Source: Pycnococcus provasolii (Eukaryota; Chlorophyta; Pseudoscourfieldiophyceae; Pseudoscourfieldiales). Taken from it: a stretch of DNA of 64,000 nucleotides. The position numbers were made by a program, and so were the translations under genes. The notes beneath the pieces are model-generated. The model was not told where the DNA came from, ran no database searches, and saw only the letters and a program-made list of their open reading frames with translations. The DNA is taken from positions 248,001-312,000 of the forward strand of contig CP150563.1 in assembly GCA_049487715.1 (NCBI GenBank). The letters are read 5' to 3'. Shown piece by piece: positions 26,868-36,529 of this stretch. Numbering within the stretch: position 1 is the first letter of the stretch; each line of letters opens with the position of its first letter.

Positions 26868-28716
26868 ATGGCAACCACGCTCTCGCCAAACTCCGCCAAG
26901 AAGAAGAAAAACAACCTCTTCACTCTCGCCTTCTCCCCAAACACCGCGGGAATCGCGTGGGGAGGATGCGCCGTACCCACCTCAACCTGCTATTCACACA
27001 CTTGCTGGCGATGGAGAAGACCAACGGAACAATGCCGGTATTTCCGCGACAGCTGACGACGACGTCGGCTTTCCCATGCCGGATGCTACCGACGACCTTC
27101 AACATCCACCTTCTGACAACAACGGCGCTCCTGCTGCTGACGACGACGACAACGACGTCGGCTTTCCCATGCCGGATGCTACCGACGACTTTCAACATCC
27201 ACCTACTGACAACAACGGCGCTCCTGCTCCTGACGACGACGACGACGACGTCGGCTTTCCCATGCCTGATGCTGCTGACGACTTTCAACCTCCACCTACT
27301 GACAACAACGGTGCTACTGCTAGTGCTGCTGCTGCTGGTGCTGGTGCTGCTGACGACGACAACGACGGTGCAGCAGCACCTGAGAAAGGAATAGCAGCGG
27401 GTCTAGCAGCGTATTTCAGCGACGATGATGGATACGACGTCGCGGCGGTGGAAGAGAAAATGCGAGCTGCGGGGGCTGCAGCGGCAACGGCAGTGGCGAG
27501 CAGAGAAGAGCTTGGCGATGTTCCTTGGGGTGTCACAGACTTGGACGACGTTGCGCTCCTGCTTGCAGACGAAGAGAACCGCGCGCAGGTTTTCCAACAC
27601 CCGTCCTGGAAAGACGCTGCATCGAGCAAAGTGATTCAGCGATGGCGTCAACACTCGAAACGCGACGTGGTTGCGACGGCGCTAAAAAATATGCTAAAGG
27701 AAGAAGGGATGCTTCAGCCTCAGCGAAGCGGATGGCTGGGTCGCTGCGCTGTAGCCTCTGAAAGCCTGGATAATGCGGCGGGCCAAGAGTCTTCCTCACA
27801 GGTTGAACATGAGGCGAATGTGCAGCGCATGGCGCTTCTTGACACTTTACAAGATCTCTTGAATGCGTCCGATGACATGGTGAAACAAGGGTTGGACCCA
27901 CTTTCCTTTGAGCTCGCGGGTCACGCGGAAACACGGTTCTACAACGCTCATGTTAGGTTTGCTGAGTCTGAGGCAGCAGCAGCGATGAACAACGCAGAGG
28001 ATGCTGAAGACCCTTTCGATGAAGGTGGAGAGTGGCAGGAGGCACGCACACTCTTGGATGTGGTCTTGGATGGGTCACCGCGCGAATTCGCGACAAGCGG
28101 TGTACTACCGTCTCAGTGGAAAAGTCACGCAACAAAGACGCAGCTTCTTGCTCTGAATCGAGTTCTGATTGCCACGGATGATACGCGTCCTGACTCCTGG
28201 CAAGCCCGCGTGAAGAAATGGATGTCAGTCATGCACCGCTTGAAACGTGAGAAGGCGTTAGAAAAATTGGCAAAAGAGACGCGTGAAAAACATGTTCGGT
28301 ATAAGGAGTTGCGCGCGCGCGCCGAGGCGCGTTTCGAATTGCAGGAGGAGATCAGCAAGGTGGGAAAAGAGGATCGACCTGCAGTCGACATCGACACCCA
28401 ATTGAGTAATCAGTTTGTGGATGGACAAGAAGACTTCACTGATCAATTTAAAAAGTGGACAAGGATGTACACCCCTGGCTTCAAAGCATGGAGCAATCCA
28501 GTGCTCGCAGGCGCTGGTGCTGGCGCTGGCGCTGGGGCAGGCGCTGGCGCTGGTGCTGGAGCTGGTCCAACAACTTCGCATACTAATCCATGCACCTTGC
28601 TTGCTTCACCACCGATTTTCGCACCCTCAGCGTTTGGCCCGAACGGCCAACGCTTGGGCTTAAGGCGACGACGCGATGAGGAGGACGAGCCTCCCCCAAA
28701 CAAGCGCGCACGTTGA
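26868..28716 (+). CDS. Acidic repeat protein of unknown function; start unresolved (frameshift)
   Basis: The long frame runs to the TGA at 28716, but its first ATG is only at ~27074 inside a repeat. The good-context ATG at 26868 (MATTLSPNSAKKKKNNLF) is in another frame. No GT-AG pair between 26950 and 27052 gives the needed shift, so either an assembly indel or an unusual start is involved. The protein has three tandem ~28-residue repeats (VGFPMPDATDD, HPP, TDNNGAPA), then WGVTDLDDVALLLADEENR, a Lys/Glu helical region (LKREKALEKLAKETREKHVR), an (Ala-Gly)n tract and a C-terminal basic signal (PPPNKRAR). I recognise no family; a nuclear role is guessed from composition. Confidence 0.5.
27053..27326 (+). 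repeat. Three tandem ~84-93 bp repeats encoding the VGFPMPDA units
   Basis: Three copies of GACGTCGGCTTTCCCATGCC followed by conserved TTCAACATCCACC- and GACAACAACGG-like blocks, separated by expandable GAC (Asp) runs of different length. All variation is in multiples of three, so the downstream frame is preserved. Confidence 0.75.
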
Positions 28717-28791
28717 AACGAAAACTGCATTTGTTGTAAATAAGATTAAACTGCCTGTGTGTGTAAACAAGACTTTTTTTGTCTACAAAAA

Positions 28792-29020
28792 TCAACGAGC
28801 TCCAGCACCGCCCGTAGCTAGTGCCTCCGCCGCCGCCCAGGCGTGCATAGCAACCGCGCGAGCCTGAAGCAAATCTTCCTTATGTGTGTGACCCTGCTTG
28901 AGACCGCGATAGTCGTCAGCGAGGTCCACCGCGAACTGTGCATTCTCCACAGACACGAAGTCTACCGCGATCTTCACACAAGGTCGCAGATTACGCACCT
29001 GATGCGGGCATGGATGGGAT
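28792..29020 (-). pseudogene. C-terminal relic of a KDM3/IBM1-type JmjC histone demethylase
   Basis: On the minus strand a frame reads CPHQVRNLRPCVKIAVDF, then VSVENAQFAVDLADDYRGL and THKEDLLQARAVAMHAW, ending with a stop at 28792. This is the order of the end of the JmjC domain of KDM3/JHDM2 and plant IBM1 proteins (PHQV-x-NL...CxKVAxDFVSPEN...EDKLQVK). Just upstream, ATCCCATCC should encode the preceding I-P-A-G, but two bases are missing, and a TGA follows. The only coding sequence further upstream is SART3, so the catalytic core is gone. It is a broken fragment with no start codon. A terminal exon of an unseen gene is a less likely alternative. Confidence 0.6.
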
Positions 29021-29150
29021 CAGACAGGTGGATTAGACACACACACAGAGACATCCTTCCTTAGTAGGTCAAAAGCCCGGCGCAAACCACCAAGTTTACT
29101 CTAAACTCTAAAGACTAATGTATTACAAAGATGAAAGAACCTCGTAGTAA

Positions 29151-32073
29151 TTATTCTTCCATTGCCGCTGGACTTGTTGGCGATGTATTCAAAATGCGCG
29201 GTCTCATGGTGAGCGCAGGTGTCCCACGTCCGGGTCCAGCTCGTCCGCCACCACCGTCTCCACGCCCTCGACCACCGCCGCCGCGCCCTCGTCCACCGCC
29301 GTCTCCGCGCCCACCTGCTCGAGGTGGTCGATTTCCCATTGCCGCCGCCTTTTCCGCCATCATTGCCCGTCCGTTCAGTTCCGAACCTGCAATTGCCGTC
29401 ACCGCGGTCGCAAGCGCCTCCTCGCTCCACAGGTCCACAAATCCGATGCCGCGGCTTCTCTTCGTCACCGCATCTCGCGCCAGCATAACAGAAACGACCG
29501 CCTCTGGAGTCAGCGGCGTGCCTGAGGCTGCACACCTTGCCACGATGTGGTTTTTGAGCGCTTCCTCAGTGACGGACCAGGCCAGATTTTTGACGAATAT
29601 CGTATGCTTCTCCCTGCTGGGGCGATCTTCCGCGCGCTTTCGCTTGTCACCCGATGCTGATGCGAGTTCAGTGCCAGCTCCAGCACCAGCACCTGCCCCA
29701 GCACCTGCCTCTGCTGATGCGAGTACTTCATACTGCTCAATCCATGAAGTCTCCACGCGATTGAGCCGATCTCGTGCATCAGCCACAGCCTGCGGCGTGG
29801 CCCGCGTTGCCTCGAGAATGAGCGCCTCGCGCGCGAGGGGAAGAGCCGCGGCATACCCGCCGTCGAGGCTTGACAGCCACGGTGCAGCGGTCACGCTGCG
29901 AAAGCGCTGTCTAGCCACCGCCAACGCTGGTGCGACGTGGGAATCGGGTGACGCCGCACTTGAGTCTACGCCCGAACTCTGCTCCGGCTGCTCTGAACGT
30001 GCCGCCTCGTGGCGAAAGAATGATCGCCAGACGCTGCTAAGCGTACGTGCGCATCCGCGCAGTGGATATCCTGGTCCAGCGCCAGTGTTGTGTCTTGTAT
30101 CCGTGGGAGGCGCGAAGAGAGATCTCAAGGGTGCTAGGCCCGCATAAGCTGCCGGCGGTCCTGAAAGAGCGCAGCCTGATACAGACACGCGCATACCCCC
30201 GAACGACTCGTCCTTGCGCGACAGGCACATTTCAAATAACGTGCCCGTGCCCTCCTCAGCAATCTCGCCGGCTCCAATAAGGCGCGCAAGGCTGTTTTCC
30301 TGCCGTCCCCACAAATCAACCACGTCCACGTAACCTTCCGAAGCGTCCACGGCCGACTTCGAAAGTGTTTTGTCCCAGCATTCCAACCACGCGAGATTGT
30401 GCTCGCGTAGCGCTAGCACAGCCTCCGCGATCGTCTCATGATTGGCACTGCGAACAGCCTGGAAGAGGATCATCGACCTTGAGCGATACAAGTCGTGGTA
30501 ATCTGCAGCACCGCCGCTAGAGTATGGTAGGCTGTGCACAAGCGCGTCAAAGAGGCGCCCGTTCGCCGCCATTGCCTTATTCAGATCTGGGACGACTGCG
30601 CCAACAGGCCGCACCACGAGCGTTCGGATGCACCTCACACATGGCTCAGGTGGCATGCTTGCTGTGCTGTTACCATTGGTTGCCCCGTGGAACGCACACA
30701 AAGCTGCGATACCGTGCCATTCGAGTGCGCGCCGGCGCAGCCGGCCATCCGTGGGGTTCGCAATCAGAGCGCGCTCGTATGCAGTCGCCGCATCCTCAGC
30801 TGAGGACGATTCGTGAGCAGTGGCAAGTTTCATCCACGCTGTTGGAGACGCACGAAGCGCACTGCTCATCACGGCATGTTCCCACACCACCACTCCACGA
30901 TATCTGCCTTTCTCCGCGTTCGCAAGCGCGACGTGAGCTGCAAGCTGCTGCTCGCCGCTCATGGCTGCTTGCCAGGCATCCTGAACACCACGCACATACC
31001 TAATTGCATTTGCCCCGCGCTGCTGACTCGCGCGCTTGAATGCTGCATCTGCAATGGCATCGGGAAGGACGGCACACGCCTCTAGCAGAGGATGCGCTTC
31101 ACTTTCGCTGTCAAGCAGAGGGATCTTCATAGCTTCCTCAAGGATGCCTCGCCGAGCCTCGTCGGTGATCTCGGCGGCCAAGCGGAGGCGCCACAGCGAT
31201 GCAGCGTCAGGTCGTAGCGCGGCTGCGGCGGCAGTACCACTGCGCTTGAGTATCTCAAGGGGGCATTCGCTTCCCCCTTCGGCGATGTGCAGCGCGGTGG
31301 CGTCCATGCGCTTGGGCAGAGGTAAGCCGGCGCGAGCGGCACGGTCACATAGACGACGAAGACGACACGCGTACACAAGGCAGCGCCGCACGACGCTGGC
31401 GTCTCCGCCAGCAGTGACGCACGCGATGCGACACAGTGCAGCCGTTTCGGCGACGTGGCTACCGTCGCAAAATGCGAGGCAAAGCGGTGTCGTGGGAGCG
31501 TTTGCTGTCTCGCGGGCTGACGCCGCGGCAGTCGCCGCCGCCCGACCTGTTTCGTTTCCCCAAGCTGATATGGAGGCGGGTGTGACGAGAGAAGCAACCA
31601 CGCAAGCGTCGAAAGCCGCTTTCGTCTGCTGATTCTCGTCGTCGCAGCCGTCCGCGTCGGGATGACCAGCGACAGCAAGGGCGGCGCAGCCGGTGGCGTC
31701 CTCCAACCACACGTTCCAGGTCGTCGCAGGCACAAAATGCGCGAGAGCTGCCGCTTGACGCGCGCGCAGAGCCTGCAGATAGCTTCGTGCACGCATGCAC
31801 GCCGAAATGAAAGCTTCGAACTCCGCAAGCGTTGGCGGCGGCGGCGGTTCTGGCAGTGCTTCGTCGTTCGAGGCGCTGGCGCTACTTAGCACGTGCGCGA
31901 CGTAGTCCCTGTTGTTTCGTATGTTACGTTAGGTCGTTGTTATGTTATGTTCCGAGACTGATTCGAGGCAAAACTTACATGAACGGTAGGACGCTCGCCT
32001 CCGCGGCTCTCATCGCGTCCATGGCGTCATCCGATCCCTCGCTCACGCTGCGTTCGTCGTCGTCTGTCTCCAT
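29151..32073 (-). CDS. SART3/Prp24-like U4/U6 snRNP recycling factor (HAT repeats + RRM), two exons
   Basis: Exon 1 is 32073-31979 (METDDDERSVSEGSD...) and exon 2 is 31908-29151, with a 70-nt intron (31909-31978; donor GTAAGT, branch-like CCTAAC, acceptor ACAG) splitting one Met codon. The product is 950 residues. The N-terminal two-thirds are alanine-rich helical repeats with spaced W/Y/P typical of HAT repeats. Residues ~800-880 form an RRM: TIFVKNLAWSV (RNP2) and SRGIGFVDLWSEE (RNP1). An RGG/GRG-rich tail follows. Animal SART3 has two RRMs; only one is clear here. It should help re-anneal U4 and U6 after splicing. A telomere-type motif (32150-32167) lies 77 bp upstream of the start. The stop is followed by TGTAA (29123-29127). 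Confidence 0.75.
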
Positions 32074-32149
32074 CTCTCGCGCCGCCGCCGACGCCCTGAA
32101 GCACGCACGGCTCTGGTTGGGGGACGGCGGGAGAGGGCGACGAATCGCG

Positions 32150-32167
32150 CTAACCCTAACCCTAATC
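32150..32167. promoter_or_regulatory. Telomere-type (CCCTAA)n box upstream of SART3
   Basis: CTAACCCTAACCCTAATC, about 2.5 units, starting 77 bp upstream of the SART3 ATG (gene on the minus strand). The short interval 32168-32376 holds no ORF I can support. Confidence 0.6.
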
Positions 32168-32376
32168 CCCCGATGGGGATCCCGGTCAAGGCCCTGGTGT
32201 GTGACTGCCGTTGTGTGCGCGTTTCCCTCTTACCGCCGTGTGGTTCCTCGTGATCCGATTACCATAAGTACAACAAAAAAGAAAAACTTTGAACATCGAA
32301 CTCCTCACCCACCAACTCGCCACCGCCGTCCATCGCCGTATTGTAGAACTATCCTATCCGTGCGTGTGCACCTGCT

Positions 32377-33238
32377 TCACTTCATCTTCCCGATCTTCGA
32401 CGTGAAGTCCGGCGGATTGGGAAGCGACAAGCAAACCTCCTTGCCGTTCAGGTTGCCAGGGAGGCAGAGCTTACGCTCCTTTTTCGACTTGGGCTTCGGC
32501 TCCTCCGGAGGTGGCGCACTCGCCCGGTCGCGAATTTTCTCTCTCACCACCTTGCCCGCAACCGTCACTGCGGCGCCCGTGACAAGCGTTGCCATGAACT
32601 TCGTCATACGCCCAGCCTTCTGCTTCTGCTTCTGCTTCAACTTCCCTCGCGACTCTTTACGTGCTTTTTCCTCAATCACAGGTGCTGGAGCTTTGTAGAA
32701 CATGCCCTGCACGTTTGGTTTTGATTCTTCTCCGTTCGGACTCTGCTGCGGAGAGGCGACAGTCGAGGGCGCTGGCGACGCCACGGTACTTCCCGGAGAG
32801 TCGTCGCCACTCGCTGCAACTCCAGCTGTTGGGGCCGGCGACTTAACCTCTGGCTCCTCGCCGGCGGCCGTCTTCTCCTGAGTAGGTGCAGGCGCCTCAG
32901 TAACAGGTGCACTAGGTTTGTAGAAGACACCCTGCACGCATATATTAGTGGGGATCACAAATAGGGTAGTGTGTGTGCAAGAACAATGTTAGCGCTGCTA
33001 TTGCAAAGACATCCTTAGCATTCAAGTCTGTGCTATAAGCTCAGTGGGAAAATAACGCACATCTGAACCTTGCGTCGACGCCGACTTTGTGTCGTCTTCT
33101 GACTTTGTCTTGCCTGACCAGATGGGGTCCGTGTTTGGGATTGGAAGCTTGTACACGTCGCTATTGGCACGGCGCTGCTCGCGCTCACTTGCAATGCGCT
33201 TCATCTCTGTTGTGCGACTCTCTGTTTGGGGATCGCAC

Positions 33239-33273
<35 letters not shown>

Positions 33274-33427
33274 AAACGGGACAGGCGTCGGTCAGGGTCA
33301 TTTTACGTTTAAGGCGTACTCGTTAGCAGTACCCTAGTGAGTGTTCTGGCCGCGTTCAAGCAGAAGATCTGCGTGTGTCTAACGTACCTCTCTCGGGGTC
33401 TTCCGGCTGGCTCGCGCAAGCTCCCAT
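32377..33427 (-). CDS. Small N-myristoylated/palmitoylated-type membrane protein, three exons
   Basis: Exons 33427-33388, 33206-33061 and 32931-32377, with introns of 181 and 129 nt (donors GTACGT and GTGCGT, acceptors ACAG and GCAG). Phases fit exactly and give 246 residues. The start MGACASQPEDPER has Gly2 for N-myristoylation, Cys4 for palmitoylation and a Ser at position 6, as in membrane- or flagellum-targeted proteins. Exon 2 encodes a basic helix and YKLPIPNTDPIWSGK. Exon 3 has two copies of a G-V/M-FYK-P/A-x-AP motif separated by Pro/Ser-rich linkers, a basic region and a short hydrophobic helix (FMATLVTGAAVTVAG). I recognise no family. The gene shows how small exons here escape simple ORF searching. 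Confidence 0.65.
33241..33272. repeat. (GT)16 microsatellite in intron 1
   Basis: An uninterrupted GT run inside the 181-nt first intron (33207-33387) of the myristoylated-protein gene. On the transcript it is an (AC)n run between donor and acceptor. Confidence 0.9.
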
Positions 33428-33989
33428 CTTGGACGAGTTGTGCTTCTGCTTGCTCCGTTGATGCAGTGGCGCGCGAGGCACGAGGCAGGCGCAATGGCGA
33501 GCTGCGCTGTGAGCCGTCCGGGCCGCTCGGTCTGCCCCGGGCTGGGCGGGGAGCAGTTGTTGACGTTCAGCGCGGGAGAAGAGGGGGGAGGGGGGGCGGA
33601 GCAAAAGACGCGGCAAACAGCACTAAAATGAGGGGGTGCTCCGATCACAAATCTCGCACCCAGGAGGGGGCTGGGCGATCGCAATTTCCCCTCTTTTCCG
33701 TCTCCCCATCCGCATTCCACGCCACTCCGAGGCTCCAACCCCATCGGCCAAGCGGCCTCCCCAGTCCCCACACGGGCCTGAGATTCCGCAAACCGGTAGG
33801 TTAGGGTAGGTGGGCACACGGTAGGGTACCTCGCAGACCTACCTCGCAGCGAATGCGGAGGGGCGGACAGGCTGGCATTCGAGTCTCACGAAAGAAGATA
33901 CACAAGGCTGCAAGGGAATAGCTTTTGTACCCTGGTACTACAGTAGTCTATGTAAAAGGAGCTACCACAAGAAGTTCTATCCACACACC

Positions 33990-34118
33990 GATACACGAAA
34001 GCGAACATCGTCTCAAAGAGTCGCTCAAACGCGGCAAGGCGAATGCATCCGACGCATACGCGCGTCTCGATGCCGCACGACGTGCCGCTGAACGACTCGC
34101 GCGTCAGCTGAACAAAGG
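33990..34118 (+). other. Possible orphan coding exon
   Basis: The plus strand reads a coding-like amphipathic helix (HESEHRLKESLKRGKANASD, then AYARLDAARRAAERLARQLN) that ends at AAAG|GTAAAG, a plausible splice donor. No ATG precedes it in frame, and downstream is the antisense end of the carboxypeptidase gene. It may be an exon of an overlapping transcript or a relic. The remaining 33430-33990 contains G/C-rich leader-like DNA and no gene I can support. Confidence 0.2.
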
Positions 34119-34129
34119 TAAAGTTGTAC

Positions 34130-35653
34130 TCACGTATTTTTACACGACTCCTTTCGTCGACCTCCAAACCAAAGGAAAGCCTGGCGCGCGCAACACAAAG
34201 CTAAAACTACGGAAATGACGAGCATGACGGGTGCACCGTAGCGAGCACCCTCGCCACCCGGACGAAACATAGCCATCGAATCCGCACCGCGCCATGTGTG
34301 CTGGCTATGACGCTCCAACCTGTCGCGCAGTTCCAGAGCATCGGGCACTGTAACCTCATTCGGGTGGTCGGCGGCGTGCTCGTACGCGACGTCCGTCCGA
34401 ACGCCCGGACCCGCTGCTTCGAGTGTAAGGCTTGGATCGCTTGCGTCGCGGAACTCCGAAGACATGCCTGAGAGAACGTCTAGCAGTGCAACCGCCCAAC
34501 TTCCCACGACGTCACGGTATTCCTCGGGATTCACAGGATTGAACATGGCAAAGCATTGACGCTCACTTCGACGTGGCATTTCCCACGCTATGCCAGGTTC
34601 GACTTTCGTGATGTCGAGCATGCTGCGGCGTCGTGGACACCGCGAGTCTCTTTGGAAAAGCAGCGAGCGGCGACGCCTATGACGGCGTGGATCCTCGGTA
34701 ACTGGACGTCCACCGGGAACCTTGGTTCTGCCCAAGAGACGCGGGCCGTAGACTTCAATTGTAAACGCGTCCGCGCCGTAGGCGGTATGCATGTGGTCCA
34801 TCGCGGAGCCGAATGCGAGATAACCACTCACTGCGCCGCCGCCACCCACTGTGCACCGGCACTGCATGTCGAGGCGAGATATGACATGATCGGCCCATGG
34901 GGAGAGCCTGTCGCTAACCGTCGTCTTGTGGTCCCACGGCGTGTAGACTGACCACTCGCCACTATGAACGTTTATGTAAGCAGTGTAAACATCGTCTCTT
35001 CCCGCGCCCATAGTCGTGTTCCGCACCTGCTCAAAGGCTTTAATGCTTAGCCGCGATGCGGGTATGCTGAGCGGCTGCTCGCCCTCTGAGCCGTCTTCGT
35101 GGCGCCAGCCTGTTGGAAAGTTTCGGTTCGGGTCCGTGTTTCCGTCGTGACGAAGGCAGAATTCCCCAGCATCCGCACGTCTTCGTCCCGAAAGCCCTGA
35201 GACCGGAAGCAAGGCAATGCTTACGTCGCGCAGCGCCTGCCCAAGTTCGCTTGGCACCCAACGACCACGCCTTCGCGTCATCGCCCTCTTCGTGGACGCC
35301 CAGCTCCACAGTTCCGCACGCTCGCCAAGCGCAAGAGCTTCGACAAGGTGGTAGGCCACCTCGCTGGTGATCTGCTCGCGAGCGTGCTGACCAAACTCGA
35401 TGAATGCGACCGCCTTCGGATTGTGCGTGTCTGTCGTGACCAGCGTGACATCTTCGTTTTGTTGTTCGTCGGCGACCTGTCGCACGCTCAGCTGCGTATG
35501 CCGTTTCGTTTCGTTCGCTAGCGTTTGTTGTGCTAGCTGGTAAGCCCTCTGCTTGATTTGTTGTGCGTTGTGGTAGAGCGGTAGTGCTTGAGGCGGTTTG
35601 TTACTGAATCCGCGCAGGTACGACGCGCTATCGCCCGCCAACACGTCGGCCAT
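34130..35653 (-). CDS. M14-family zinc metallocarboxypeptidase with C-terminal membrane anchor
   Basis: 507 residues from the ATG at 35653. The M14 zinc and catalytic set is present in order: H and E of GQHAREQITSEV, R of DTDPNRNFPTGW-type DPNRNFPTG, H of INVHSGEWSVYTPW, and the general base E of DAFTIEVYG. It should therefore remove C-terminal residues from peptides. A single hydrophobic segment near the end (APVMLVISVVLALCCARQAF) followed by basic residues suggests a tail or type I anchor, although a clear N-terminal signal is lacking, so the true N-terminus may lie in an unseen exon. An Arg-rich insertion (RRHRRRRSLLFQRDSRCPRR) is unusual for the family. It is divergent from NAA30 (238 bp). 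Confidence 0.8.
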   Translation of the reverse strand: MADVLAGDSASYLRGFSNKPPQALPLYHNAQQIKQRAYQLAQQTLANETKRHTQLSVRQVADEQQNEDVTLVTTDTHNPKAVAFIEFGQHAREQITSEVAYHLVEALALGERAELWSWASTKRAMTRRRGRWVPSELGQALRDVSIALLPVSGLSGRRRADAGEFCLRHDGNTDPNRNFPTGWRHEDGSEGEQPLSIPASRLSIKAFEQVRNTTMGAGRDDVYTAYINVHSGEWSVYTPWDHKTTVSDRLSPWADHVISRLDMQCRCTVGGGGAVSGYLAFGSAMDHMHTAYGADAFTIEVYGPRLLGRTKVPGGRPVTEDPRRHRRRRSLLFQRDSRCPRRRSMLDITKVEPGIAWEMPRRSERQCFAMFNPVNPEEYRDVVGSWAVALLDVLSGMSSEFRDASDPSLTLEAAGPGVRTDVAYEHAADHPNEVTVPDALELRDRLERHSQHTWRGADSMAMFRPGGEGARYGAPVMLVISVVLALCCARQAFLWFGGRRKESCKNT

Positions 35654-35891
35654 CGTGCTTGTCGCGCATGGGACATCTGGCGAGGAGGGAAGGGAGGAGG
35701 GACGGGGGGCGGGGGGCTAAACCCCAATCCCAAACGATTCAATCCCCCCCCTCAACCTCTCCCTCAACCCCTCCTTCTGCTCCAGATAAGGGCGGCGGTG
35801 CGCGTCGTCCTTCCTCCCTTCCCTTCCCTTCCCTTCCCTTCCCATCCCTCCTCTTATCCACTTTTTTAGCTCGCTGTCCCTTTCTTCGGCC

Positions 35892-36500
35892 ATGTCCACG
35901 GCTGTTGAGCCTTCTGTCACCCTGCGCCCCTTCTCGCTCGATAACGTGGAGGAGGACCTGGACAAGGTGAAGACGCTCGTTGACGTCGAGCTCAGCGAAC
36001 CGTACACGACGTACACGTACCGCTTCTTCTGCCAAACGTGGCCACAGCTCACGCACTTCGCAGTCGTCGACGGAAGGGAGGTGGGCGCCGTCGTCGGAAA
36101 GGTGGAGCCAAGGGGGGGCACGTACCGCGGCTACGTCGCAATGCTTGTCGTGGAACGGCAACTCAGAGGACGAGGCGTTGGAAAGGCGCTCGTGCGACGC
36201 GTCGTCGACACCATGGCTGAAATGGGCGTCGAGGAGGTGGTGTTGGAGGCGGAGTGCACGAACACTGGCGCACTGCGCTTGTACGCAGACTTGGGTTTCG
36301 TGCGCGACAAACGACTCGTGAAGTACTACCTGAACGGTGGCGACGCATTCCGCTTGAAGCTGCTCCTTCCTCTCGAAGGTGTCATCGCCGTGCCCGAGGG
36401 CCTTCTTTCCGGAGAGGCGCCAGCTGTACCGCCCACCGCCGGCCCAGTCGCTGAGGACGACGGCGATGACGACGACCTCGGTGGCACGACTGCAACATAG
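35892..36500 (+). CDS. NAA30: N-alpha-acetyltransferase 30, catalytic subunit of NatC
   Basis: 202 residues from the ATG at 35892. The GNAT fold is clear: YVAMLVVERQLRGRGVGKAL contains the acetyl-CoA-binding Q/R-x-x-G-x-G/A loop, and VVLEAECTNTGALRLYADLG followed by FVRDKRLVKYYLNGGDAFRL is the signature of the Mak3/NAA30 group. It should acetylate nascent proteins starting Met-Leu, Met-Ile or Met-Phe on the ribosome. The acidic C-terminal tail (~50 residues) is an extra. The start follows a (CTTCC)n leader (35817-35842). Its stop is only 29 bp from the stop of the convergent MUTYH gene. Confidence 0.9.
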   Translation: MSTAVEPSVTLRPFSLDNVEEDLDKVKTLVDVELSEPYTTYTYRFFCQTWPQLTHFAVVDGREVGAVVGKVEPRGGTYRGYVAMLVVERQLRGRGVGKALVRRVVDTMAEMGVEEVVLEAECTNTGALRLYADLGFVRDKRLVKYYLNGGDAFRLKLLLPLEGVIAVPEGLLSGEAPAVPPTAGPVAEDDGDDDDLGGTTAT

Positions 36501-36529
36501 TTATCCATAGTAAAACAACAACATCCTAA

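Noticed and set aside
26120-27394. 424-codon plus-strand ORF overlapping the JmjC gene and the repeat region
   Set aside because: Its first half is antisense to the JmjC exon and its second half is the Thr/Leu-rich alternate frame of the tandem repeats; composition is that of a shadow frame.
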